Assembly (NCBI GenBank): GCA_013812995.1
Contig: JACCSL010000084.1
Span: forward strand, 1-5,670
Direction: 5' to 3'
Length of the DNA stretch: 5,670 nucleotides
Origin: Ardenticatenales bacterium
GTDB taxonomy: Bacteria > Chloroflexota > Anaerolineae > Ardenticatenales > Ardenticatenaceae
Part shown: in pieces, positions 1 to 5,670 of the stretch
How the letters are laid out: every line of letters starts with the position of its first letter
Numbering within the stretch: position 1 is the stretch's first letter
Notes under the pieces: generated by a model
The model's input: the letters and a program-made list of their open reading frames with translations, nothing else
What the model was told of the DNA's origin: nothing
The model's database searches: none
Position numbers and translations under genes: made by a program

Positions 1-608
1 GCCTGGCTCTCCTCATGGCAAGCCCCCGCGCCATCGAGGTCTGGCAGCAGCGGCGTGAGCCGGTTCGCTCGCTCTATTGCGACTGGAGCGAGTGGCTGCC
101 CGTCATGCGCGCCTACGAGGAGGGCCGCCCGGCCTATTTCGCCACGCCGCCGGTCAACCTGATCAACGCTCTCTCAGTCAGTCTTCAACATATCCTTGCG
201 GCGGGGATGGAGCACGTCTGGAGCCGTCACGAGCAGGTGGCAGACGCCTTCCGCGCTGCCTGGCAGGCGATGGGCCTACAGATGCTCCCCGCGCGGCCGG
301 AGGTCGCAGCCAACACGCTGAGCGCGCTCTACTATCCCGAGGGCGTCGACGGCAGCGTACTGGGGCATATCCGCACCGAGGGCGTCGTCCTGGCGGGCGG
401 ACTGCACCCGGATATCCGAACACGCTACTTCCGTGTGGGTCACATGGGCGCGACGCGGGCCAACGATGTCCTGGCGACGGTGGGTGCCATTGAGCGGGGG
501 CTGCAACAGGCAGGGGCCGCGCTGGAACCAGGAGCGGGGCTGGCCGCCGCCCAGCAGCAGCTTTTGCCAGGAGCTTTACATAATAGCAAAGTTGGAGAGA
601 GGATCTGA
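1..608 (+). CDS. Class V PLP-dependent aminotransferase, serine/alanine-glyoxylate type (3' part, 5' end outside window)
   Basis: The reading frame is open from base 3 to the TGA at 606-608. It has no natural start in the window, so the gene begins upstream; the first in-frame ATG (15) lies inside a conserved segment and is not the real start. The visible part is the C-terminal domain. It contains a segment reading ATPPVNLINALSVSL (about 141-185), like the substrate-side loop of alanine-glyoxylate aminotransferases, and ends with FRVGHMG (429-449), a hallmark of this family whose Arg binds the substrate carboxylate. The PLP lysine would lie upstream of the window. Family members transfer an amino group from serine or alanine to glyoxylate (giving glycine) or related 2-oxo acids; the exact substrate cannot be told from this half. 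The stop codon overlaps the ATG of gcvPB by one base, which suggests translational coupling and a shared role in glycine metabolism. The last 30 or so residues are Ala/Gln-rich and look like a non-conserved tail. Confidence 0.85.
   Translation, partial: LALLMASPRAIEVWQQRREPVRSLYCDWSEWLPVMRAYEEGRPAYFATPPVNLINALSVSLQHILAAGMEHVWSRHEQVADAFRAAWQAMGLQMLPARPEVAANTLSALYYPEGVDGSVLGHIRTEGVVLAGGLHPDIRTRYFRVGHMGATRANDVLATVGAIERGLQQAGAALEPGAGLAAAQQQLLPGALHNSKVGERI
594..603 (+). promoter_or_regulatory. Ribosome binding site for gcvPB
   Basis: The purine run GGAGAGAGGA lies inside the last codons of the aminotransferase and ends 4 bases before the ATG at 608. It supports that ATG as the start of gcvPB despite the one-base overlap with the upstream gene. 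Confidence 0.65.
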
Positions 609-2095
609 TGAGCGGATTTGTAGCGGAAGCAGGCGTTATTTTCGAGCGCAGCGAGCCGGGGAGGCAGGGAATTGAGTTTCCCGAGGTCGATGTGCCACAG
701 AGCGAGTTGCCCGCCGGGTGGCGCAGAGAGGCTGATTTTCACCTGCCGGAAGTCTCCGAGCTGGAGATGGTACGTCACTTCACCCGCCTCTCGCAGAAGA
801 ACTTTGCCATCGACATTGGCTTCTATCCGCTGGGCTCTTGCACCATGAAGTACAATCCCAAGGTGAACGATGCCATCGCGAACCTGCCCGGTTTTCAGGA
901 TCTGCATCCCTATCAGGACCCCGCGACCATTCAGGGCGCGCTAGAACTGATGTGGGAACTTCAGGCGTGGCTGGGAGAGATCGCCGGGCTGCCGGGGGTC
1001 ACGCTTCAGCCAAGCGCCGGGGCGCACGGGGAACTGACCGGAGCCCTGATCATCCGTGCCTACCATGAGGCCCAGGGTCGCCCACGCAAGACCATTCTGG
1101 TGCCCGACTCCGCGCACGGAACAAACCCGGCCACAGCAGCGATGGTTGGCTACGATACGCGCGAGATTCCGACCAATGCGCAGGGGAACGTCGATATCGA
1201 TAAGCTGCGCGAGATGATGACTGAGGATGTGGCCGGGCTGATGATCACTAACCCCTCGACGCTTGGTGTCTTCGAGGAGCGTATTCAGGAGGTGGCGGAC
1301 ATCGTCCATGCTGGGGGCGGACTCGTCTACATGGATGGGGCCAACATGAACGCGATGGTCGGCATCGCCCGGCCCGGCGATATGGGCATGGACATTCTCC
1401 ACTACAACCTGCACAAGACGATGACGGTGCCGCACGGCGGCGGTGGTCCTGGTGCTGGCGCGACAGCGGTGCGCGAGGACCTTGTGAAGTTCCTGCCCGT
1501 ACCACTGGTGGAGCGCTCGGAGGATGGAACCTTCTATCTGGACTATGATCGCCCTCACACGGTTGGGCGAATCCGCGCTTTCTACGGTAACTTCAACAAC
1601 ATGGTTCGCGCCTTCGTCTACATGCGTGTGCTGGGCAAAGATGGCCTCCTCGATATGAGCCAGACAGCGGTGCTCAATGCCAACTACCTCAAGGAGCGGC
1701 TGCGTGGGATTTACCACTTGCCCCTGGACCGCACCTGCAAGCATGAGGTTATCTTTACCTCCAAGTGGCTGAAGGAAAAAACGAGCCATCTGGCGCACCC
1801 TGTCCGCACGTTGGATGTTGCCAAGCGGCTCCTGGACTACGGGATTCACGCCCCCACCGTCTACTTCCCGCTGACCGTCGAGGAGTGTATGTTGATCGAA
1901 CCGACGGAGACGGAATCCAAGCGTACTCTGGACCGCTTCGTGGAGGTGATGACGCGCATCGCGGAGGAGGCCGAGGAGCAGCCAGAGCTCGTCACCGAGG
2001 CACCCCATAACACGCCGCTGCGTCGGCTGGACGAGGTGCGGGCCGCGCGCCACCCCGACCTACGTTGGCGACCCGGCAGCGAGTTTTCCACCTGA
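608..2095 (+). CDS. gcvPB: Glycine dehydrogenase (decarboxylating) subunit 2, P-protein beta subunit
   Basis: This is the PLP-carrying half of the split P-protein of the glycine cleavage system. With GcvPA it decarboxylates glycine and passes the aminomethyl group to the lipoyl arm of GcvH, in the cytoplasm. The 495-residue product matches the usual size of the split subunit and seems complete. Visible family motifs in order are FYPLGSCTMKYNP (72-84), PSAGAHGELTG (135-145), DSAHGTNPAT (167-176), MDGANMN (242-248, whose Asp243 probably contacts the PLP ring nitrogen) and NLHKTMTVPHGGGGPG (267-282), in which Lys270 is the expected Schiff-base lysine. The start at 608 has a good ribosome binding site and directly follows the aminotransferase with a one-base overlap. 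The gene is often preceded by gcvPA; here the immediate neighbour is instead an aminotransferase, so gcvPA must be further upstream or elsewhere. I see no frameshift or missing catalytic residue. Confidence 0.97.
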   Translation: MSGFVAEAGVIFERSEPGRQGIEFPEVDVPQSELPAGWRREADFHLPEVSELEMVRHFTRLSQKNFAIDIGFYPLGSCTMKYNPKVNDAIANLPGFQDLHPYQDPATIQGALELMWELQAWLGEIAGLPGVTLQPSAGAHGELTGALIIRAYHEAQGRPRKTILVPDSAHGTNPATAAMVGYDTREIPTNAQGNVDIDKLREMMTEDVAGLMITNPSTLGVFEERIQEVADIVHAGGGLVYMDGANMNAMVGIARPGDMGMDILHYNLHKTMTVPHGGGGPGAGATAVREDLVKFLPVPLVERSEDGTFYLDYDRPHTVGRIRAFYGNFNNMVRAFVYMRVLGKDGLLDMSQTAVLNANYLKERLRGIYHLPLDRTCKHEVIFTSKWLKEKTSHLAHPVRTLDVAKRLLDYGIHAPTVYFPLTVEECMLIEPTETESKRTLDRFVEVMTRIAEEAEEQPELVTEAPHNTPLRRLDEVRAARHPDLRWRPGSEFST

Positions 2096-2126
2096 TTGAA
2101 CCAAATGGCGGCAAGGGGAGTATATT
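2096..2126 (+). promoter_or_regulatory. Candidate promoter for the sigma factor gene
   Basis: TTGAAC (2096-2101) and TATATT (2121-2126) are separated by 19 bases, or 18 if the -10 is read as GTATAT. They lie directly after the gcvPB stop. A start near 2133 would leave a leader of roughly 35 bases and would exclude the upstream in-frame ATG at 2065. The TGAACC within it also resembles the AAC-containing -35 of ECF promoters, so autoregulation is possible. This is a pattern match by eye only. Confidence 0.4.
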
Positions 2127-2166
2127 ACACCAAGATACTCGCGCCTCAACCGATCCTGGGCCCCGA

Positions 2167-2751
2167 ATGAATACACCCACAGACGTTACATTAGTCAAAC
2201 GAGCCCTGGCGGGCGACCTTGCTGCCTTTGAAATTCTCTACAACCGCTATTCGGAGAGTGTCTTTCGCACGATTCAGGCGGTGGTCCGAGATCGGGCACA
2301 GGCCGAAGACTTGCTACAGGAATGCTTTGTGCGGGCCTATCGCAATCTGTATCGGGTGGACCAGAGCGTTGATTCACTGGCCCCCTGGTTGCACCGCATT
2401 GGGCTGAACCTGGCATACAACAAAGTCAGCCGCAAGAGTATCTCGCTCCCTGGATGGGAGGTCATGGCAAATATCCTGGCCTCCCCTCGCTTTGCGCCGG
2501 ACAACCAGTCCGAGGATTCCGAGCTTCGGCACGCGGTATGGGATGCGATTGAATCCCTGGATGGCAAGTATCGGCTCGTGGTCGTGTTGTACTACCTTCA
2601 AGAACTGTCACTCAGCGAGATCGCCGAGCGACTGAATATCCCGGCGGGCACAGTGAAATCTCGTTTATTCTACGCCCGACAACTGCTGCGCCATGCCCTC
2701 GTTGATGATCGGCGTGTGGCTCATCTTGTGGTGTCTTATGGAACCCCGTAA
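2167..2751 (+). CDS. RNA polymerase sigma factor, ECF (sigma-70 family, sigma-E-like)
   Basis: The 194-residue product has the two-domain layout and size of an extracytoplasmic-function sigma factor, which directs RNA polymerase to a small set of promoters. Region 2 spans about residues 6-90, with AFEILYNRY (20-28), the region 2.2 segment AEDLLQECFVRAYRN (46-60) and the region 2.3/2.4 segment PWLHRIGLNLAYNKVSRK (73-90). An acidic linker follows (112-119). Region 4 spans about 120-178, with LDGKYRLVVVLYYLQELS (131-148) and the helix-turn-helix LSEIAERLNIPAGTVKSRL (149-167) that would read the -35 element. The frame is open upstream to an ATG at 2065, but that start would lie inside gcvPB and upstream of the candidate promoter, and residue conservation begins only after 2167; the Shine-Dalgarno at 2167 is weak. 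The 3' end overlaps the next gene by 14 bases, a common arrangement for a sigma factor and its membrane regulator. Target genes cannot be read from the window. Confidence 0.92.
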   Translation: MNTPTDVTLVKRALAGDLAAFEILYNRYSESVFRTIQAVVRDRAQAEDLLQECFVRAYRNLYRVDQSVDSLAPWLHRIGLNLAYNKVSRKSISLPGWEVMANILASPRFAPDNQSEDSELRHAVWDAIESLDGKYRLVVVLYYLQELSLSEIAERLNIPAGTVKSRLFYARQLLRHALVDDRRVAHLVVSYGTP

Positions 2752-3142
2752 TACGATCGACTCCGAACCCCTGGACCAGGTAATCTCGGAAACCCTCCGC
2801 GAGCGGATGGGTGCTCCTCCCTCACGCGAGGTGTGGAGCCGAATTGCCAAGGATATAGCAAAGCCGCCCCCTCGCTCAACCTTTGAGATATTGCTGGCAA
2901 TGTTCTATACGCCTGTTGCTCAGAGTGCCTTTATTGTGGCGATGTTGGTGGTGATCGTCGTACAGCCTGCTTTTTACTGGATCAACAAAGATTACCCGAC
3001 CACTACGTTCGTTCTTCCCTACGCTCCCAGGAGCCGGCCCATCCCGGAGGGGGAACTGCACTTGAGCGCTCCTTTTGCCCGAGAGCAAGAGCAGGAAATT
3101 GCCTATTTACAGGTCGTTTTACCTCCTGTGGAAGCTCGCTAG
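2738..3142 (+). CDS. Small single-pass membrane protein, putative anti-sigma factor
   Basis: I do not recognise the family by sequence. From ATG 2738 the product has 134 residues: a charged, probably cytoplasmic N-terminal part (1-55) with a short helical segment around LDQVISETLRERMG (12-25) and EVWSRIAKDI (31-40), one membrane segment (about 60-81, including AFIVAMLVVIVVQPAF), and about 53 residues outside that are rich in Pro and Glu. Its position, overlapping the sigma gene by 14 bases and co-oriented, and its topology are those of a membrane-bound anti-sigma factor, so that role is inferred from context. It has no cysteine and only one histidine, so it lacks the zinc-binding HxxxCxxC motif of the ZAS class. 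An earlier in-frame ATG at 2693 would add 15 residues, mostly hydrophobic, and lengthen the overlap; I prefer 2738, which begins a polar N-terminus. Neither start has a strong ribosome site, which is compatible with translational coupling. A strong terminator follows. Confidence 0.72.
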   Translation: MEPRNTIDSEPLDQVISETLRERMGAPPSREVWSRIAKDIAKPPPRSTFEILLAMFYTPVAQSAFIVAMLVVIVVQPAFYWINKDYPTTTFVLPYAPRSRPIPEGELHLSAPFAREQEQEIAYLQVVLPPVEAR

Positions 3143-3169
3143 CTTTCAAAGGGAAGGGCGGACTATTTC

Positions 3170-3196
3170 AGAAGCGGGAATTTCCCGCTTCTTTTT
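3170..3196 (+). terminator. Rho-independent terminator after the sigma/membrane-protein operon
   Basis: A perfect 10-bp stem, AGAAGCGGGA (3170-3179) pairing with TCCCGCTTCT (3183-3192), closes a 3-base loop (ATT) and runs straight into a T tract (3192-3196) followed by AATT. It lies 27 bases after the stop of the membrane protein gene. It should end that transcript and separate it from the solute-binding protein gene. Confidence 0.9.
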
Positions 3197-3217
3197 AATT
3201 ATCCCTGGGGGCGGTGA

Positions 3218-3246
3218 TTGTCTTTTCCTGCATCGGCTCTTAAACT
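3218..3246 (+). promoter_or_regulatory. Candidate promoter for the solute-binding protein gene
   Basis: TTGTCT (3218-3223) and TAAACT (3241-3246) are 17 bases apart, the optimal spacing for a housekeeping sigma-70 promoter, and lie just after the terminator. A start near 3253 would give a leader of about 30 bases before the ATG at 3284. Matches to the consensus hexamers are partial, so this is a visual candidate. Confidence 0.5.
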
Positions 3247-3283
3247 CTGGCCCTTCCTTCCCGAGCGGATTATGGAGCGGTTC

Positions 3284-5032
3284 ATGTATAGGGCAGTTAT
3301 CTGGCTCATCCTCCTGCTACCCATTTTTACCTTACTGGCCTGTCGCCCTGAAACCCAGGAACCGGCAGGTCCCGTCGCGCCTATGGTGCTGGACTACCAC
3401 TTTGCCGGGGAGCCCCTCACCCTTGACCCCGCTCTGGCAACGGACCGCGCCTCGCTGGATGTCATGGTCCATCTATTCGAGGGGCTCACCGCCTTCAATC
3501 CCGAGACCGTGCTGGCAGAACCCGCCCTGGCAGTGGATTGGGATGTGAGCGAAGATGGACTGACCTATACCTTCAAGATGAAGGAGAATGCGCTCTGGGT
3601 CAACCAGCAGGGGGAGCCGCAGCGCGAGGTCACGGCGGAAGATGTGACCTATGGCATCAAACGGGCCTGTAATCCAGCCGTGGTCGCACCGCTCAAAGAA
3701 TTGCTCTTCGTCATCAAGGGATGCCAGGAGGTCAGCATCACTCAGGGCGTGCCAGACCTCGACCGGGTCGCGGTGCGCGCCATTGATCGATTTGCAGTGG
3801 AGTTTACCCTGGAATCCCCCGCTGCTTACCTTCCGGCGATCCTGGCGATGCCTGTGGCGCGTCCGGTGCCCCAGGAGATGATCGAGCAGTATGGGGAGGG
3901 CTGGACCGAGCAAGGAATCCTGCTGAGCAACGGCCCCTATCTGCTGAGTAACTGGGTTCCGGGTGAACAACTCACCCTTGAGAAGAATCCCTACTACTAC
4001 GATGCTGCCTCCGTCGCCATCGTGCGCGTGAATGGGCACTTTATTCAGGACCCCGAAGAAGCACTGAGACTCTACCAGGCCCATCAGTTGGATGCGCTAA
4101 GCCTTGCTTCCGAGGATATCAAGCGTCTACTTCCCACCGAGAGCTCAAGAAGCGAGCTTACCCTTGTGCCAACCGCCTGTACCTATAGCTATGGTTTTAC
4201 GCTGGTAAAGCCTCCGGTGGACAATGCGCGGGTGCGTCGGGCGCTCTCTCTGGCCATCGATCGGCAATGGTTGGTGGGGGAGGTGCTGGGTGACGGAGAA
4301 TTGCCAGCTAGCCACTTTGTGCCCCGCACTGTCTTTGGGGCGCTGCCGGATACGATGTTGGGCGTCACCTTTGACCTCGATATGGCTCGCCGTCTCATGG
4401 CAGAGGCCGGGTATCCGGAAGGGCAGGGGTTTCCGCCCATTACGATCCTGCACCCCACCGGCGAGAGACATAGCCAGATTGCCACGGCGGTGGCTGCCAT
4501 GTGGAAACAGGGGTTGAACATTGACGTGATTGTGCAGGCGCAGGAGCGTCCGACCTACCTGGAGAGCATCAAGGTGACCACACCCCTGAGCGATATCCCG
4601 CAGGTGTGGATGCTTGGCTGGTGCGCGGAGCTGCCGGATGCCCACGAGTGGCTCTACCGTATCTTTCATATCGAAGGACTGACGCCAGACGAGATTCCGT
4701 CCGCCCTGCCAGAGGAAGAGCAGATCACCGTGTGGCGCGGGTCGAACAACACCCGCCGCACCCCGAACCGCTTCGATGGTCTCACCGCCCAGGCCATCGC
4801 GGAGCGGGAGCCGGCCCAGCGACTAGAGCTGTATGCGGAGGCTGAGGAGCTGCTGCTGTTAGAGGAGGCCGTGCTGGCACCACTCTACCATCCCACGACC
4901 GCCACCCTGAGCAAACCGTGGCTGACCCGTACCTTCTTTCTTATCACAGGTCAGTCATTCAAGGGATGGACATTGGACATGGTTGCCAAAGAGCAGACCC
5001 TGCACCCACCGCAGGAGGGGCAGGAACGTTGA
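3284..5032 (+). CDS. ABC transporter solute-binding lipoprotein, family 5 (peptide/nickel/opine type)
   Basis: This is the extracytoplasmic binding subunit of an ABC importer for oligopeptides or similar solutes, anchored to the membrane by a lipid on Cys20. From ATG 3284 it has 582 residues, normal for the family. The N-terminus is a lipoprotein signal peptide: a short basic start, a hydrophobic core (4-18) and the lipobox LLAC (17-20). The mature part has typical family 5 motifs: HLFEGLTAFNPE (63-74), a segment with SEDGLTYTFKMKENALW (89-105), TAEDVTYGIKRA (117-128), NGPYLLSNWVPGEQLTLEKN (216-235), DNARVRRALSLAIDR (313-327) and WCAELPDAHEWLYRIF (446-461), with FDGLTAQA (497-504) near the end. 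The chosen start has GGAG (3274-3277) six bases upstream; an ATG at 3272 (four residues longer) is the main alternative. Ligand specificity cannot be read by eye. No permease or ATPase gene lies beside it in the window, and the next gene is a regulator, so it may be an orphan binding protein or use transporter parts encoded elsewhere. Confidence 0.93.
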   Translation: MYRAVIWLILLLPIFTLLACRPETQEPAGPVAPMVLDYHFAGEPLTLDPALATDRASLDVMVHLFEGLTAFNPETVLAEPALAVDWDVSEDGLTYTFKMKENALWVNQQGEPQREVTAEDVTYGIKRACNPAVVAPLKELLFVIKGCQEVSITQGVPDLDRVAVRAIDRFAVEFTLESPAAYLPAILAMPVARPVPQEMIEQYGEGWTEQGILLSNGPYLLSNWVPGEQLTLEKNPYYYDAASVAIVRVNGHFIQDPEEALRLYQAHQLDALSLASEDIKRLLPTESSRSELTLVPTACTYSYGFTLVKPPVDNARVRRALSLAIDRQWLVGEVLGDGELPASHFVPRTVFGALPDTMLGVTFDLDMARRLMAEAGYPEGQGFPPITILHPTGERHSQIATAVAAMWKQGLNIDVIVQAQERPTYLESIKVTTPLSDIPQVWMLGWCAELPDAHEWLYRIFHIEGLTPDEIPSALPEEEQITVWRGSNNTRRTPNRFDGLTAQAIAEREPAQRLELYAEAEELLLLEEAVLAPLYHPTTATLSKPWLTRTFFLITGQSFKGWTLDMVAKEQTLHPPQEGQER

Positions 5033-5058
5033 TTGTCTGGCAACCTTTGGGGTAAACT
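5029..5058 (+). promoter_or_regulatory. Candidate promoter for the receiver-GGDEF gene
   Basis: TTGATT (5029-5034, overlapping the stop codon of the binding-protein gene) and TAAACT (5053-5058) are 18 bases apart. A start near 5065 would leave about 32 bases before the ATG at 5097. There is no hairpin terminator between the two genes, so read-through from the binding-protein gene is also possible. Confidence 0.42.
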
Positions 5059-5082
5059 ACTAGGTATTCTCCTCATGGGCTG

Positions 5083-5091
5083 AAAGGAAGG
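5083..5091 (+). promoter_or_regulatory. Ribosome binding site for the receiver-GGDEF gene
   Basis: AAAGGAAGG (5083-5091) lies five bases before the ATG at 5097, with its AGGA core eight bases away. It is the clearest Shine-Dalgarno in the window and fixes the start of the gene at the right edge. Confidence 0.75.
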
Positions 5092-5096
5092 CGACC

Positions 5097-5670
5097 ATGC
5101 AAGTTTTGATTGTCGATGACGATGACGGCATCCGCAATCGGTTGATCGATATCTCAACTGCCAGGGGGCATGAAGTCGTGGTGGCCGCAACCCCCCAGCA
5201 GGCCCTTTCTTTTCTTCAGCGGGAGCGCTTCGACCTGATTTTTATGCGGTGGCATCTCGCCGAAGAGAGCCACCTGACCCATCTGCGCCATGTTCGCAGT
5301 GACCGAGTTCCCTATCACTCATACATTGTGCTCCTGGCCGCCCAGGAAGAGGCGGACAAGATCAATGCCGGGCTGAGTGCCGGGGCCGATAATTTCCTGT
5401 TGACACCCTTTGATCCCGCTAGCCTCCGTGTTTGTTTCACACTCGGGGAGCGGCTTGTGGAGCTGGAACGAAACCTATGGGAAATGCACTGCGAGGTCGA
5501 GCGCCTGGCGCTGTACGATACCACCACAGGGCTGCCCAACCACCCGGCTATCGAGGAGCGCGCCCGCGCCGAACTCAGCCGCGCCCAGCGAAGCCATCAC
5601 CCCCTTGCCCTGATCTTGCTTGATCTGAGCTTCCAGTTACTGAGCGACGAGAATATTCATACCACAGGGG
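5097..5670 (+). CDS. Response-regulator-like protein: pseudo-receiver followed by a GGDEF-like domain (3' end outside window)
   Basis: The frame is open from ATG 5097 to the window edge, giving 191 residues. Residues 1-120 have the receiver fold: MQVLIVDDDD (1-10) keeps the acidic pocket, RFDLIFMRWHLAEESHLTHL (44-63) is the beta3 strand and loop, YIVLLAA (76-82) is beta4 and AGADNFLLTPFD (95-106) is beta5. Aligned with CheY, the phospho-accepting Asp57 is Arg51 (codon CGG at 5247-5249), switch Thr87 is Ala81 and Lys109 is Thr103, so normal phosphorylation is unlikely. A charged helix (117-138) leads to LALYDTTTGLPN (137-148), which matches the entry motif of GGDEF domains (D-LTGL-N). The next strand, LALILLDLSF (170-179), keeps the first metal-binding Asp (Asp176), but the guanine-binding Asn is Asp184 and the usual GH is His-Thr (188-189). 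The GGDEF signature itself lies beyond the edge. The family role would be c-di-GMP synthesis or, if degenerate, c-di-GMP or GTP sensing. A good ribosome site supports the start. Confidence 0.85.
   Translation, partial: MQVLIVDDDDGIRNRLIDISTARGHEVVVAATPQQALSFLQRERFDLIFMRWHLAEESHLTHLRHVRSDRVPYHSYIVLLAAQEEADKINAGLSAGADNFLLTPFDPASLRVCFTLGERLVELERNLWEMHCEVERLALYDTTTGLPNHPAIEERARAELSRAQRSHHPLALILLDLSFQLLSDENIHTTG

Noticed and set aside
941..2053. Long open frame on the - strand (370 codons)
   Set aside because: It lies wholly antisense to gcvPB, whose motifs are intact. The translation is rich in His, Arg and Val with no recognisable domain, as expected for the reverse complement of a GC-rich gene.
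2158..2163. GGGCCC palindrome before the sigma factor start
   Set aside because: A six-base palindrome is expected by chance in this base composition and has no flanking symmetry that would indicate an operator.
2065..2166. N-terminal extension of the sigma factor from ATG 2065
   Set aside because: It would overlap gcvPB by 31 bases, start upstream of the candidate promoter, and add 34 residues with no similarity to sigma region 2.
3218..3283. N-terminal extension of the solute-binding protein from ATG 3218 or 3272
   Set aside because: From 3218 it would place the candidate promoter inside the gene and move the hydrophobic core away from the N-terminus, which does not suit a lipoprotein signal peptide. 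The ATG at 3272 remains possible but has a weaker ribosome site than 3284.
3075..3548. Open + strand frame of 157 codons between the membrane protein and binding-protein genes
   Set aside because: It runs through the end of one gene, the terminator hairpin and the signal peptide region of the next gene in another frame; the translation is Pro/Ser/Trp-rich without domain features.
3473..4669. Two long - strand open frames (3473-4084 and 4145-4669)
   Set aside because: Both are antisense to the well-supported solute-binding protein gene and show no motif, ribosome site or partner gene.

Overview
The window is ordinary bacterial chromosome: moderately GC-rich, compact, with every gene on the + strand and short intergenic gaps. 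The split form of the glycine decarboxylase P-protein, a lipoprotein-type solute-binding protein and a receiver-GGDEF style regulator fit a non-proteobacterial lineage. Chloroflexota or a Gram-positive-like phylum is my best guess, but this is inference and no marker gene here settles it. I see no tRNA, rRNA, CRISPR array, insertion sequence or phage gene.

Layout. (1) Bases 1-2095 form a metabolic block. It holds the 3' part of a class V (serine/alanine-glyoxylate type) aminotransferase, overlapping by one base (TGATG) a complete gcvPB, the PLP-binding subunit of glycine decarboxylase. Together they can make glycine from glyoxylate and feed it to the glycine cleavage system. (2) Bases 2096-3196 form a regulatory block: a candidate promoter, an ECF-type sigma factor, an overlapping single-pass membrane protein placed like an anti-sigma factor but without the usual zinc motif, and a clear Rho-independent terminator. 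(3) Bases 3218-5032 hold a candidate promoter and a family 5 (peptide/nickel type) ABC solute-binding lipoprotein with no permease or ATPase gene beside it here. (4) Bases 5029-5670 hold a candidate promoter and the 5' part of a regulator whose receiver domain has lost the phospho-accepting Asp and both other switch residues, followed by the start of a diverged GGDEF-like domain. This last gene runs off the right edge.

The most unusual item is the regulator at the right edge. It has the fold of a response regulator but Arg at the phosphorylation position, Ala for the switch Thr/Ser and Thr for the conserved Lys, so it probably does not take part in ordinary phosphorelay. Its GGDEF part also looks altered where GTP would bind, as far as can be seen before the edge. 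Whether the sigma factor, membrane protein, binding lipoprotein and pseudo-receiver act together is only a hypothesis from proximity; the terminator and separate promoter candidates argue for at least three transcription units.
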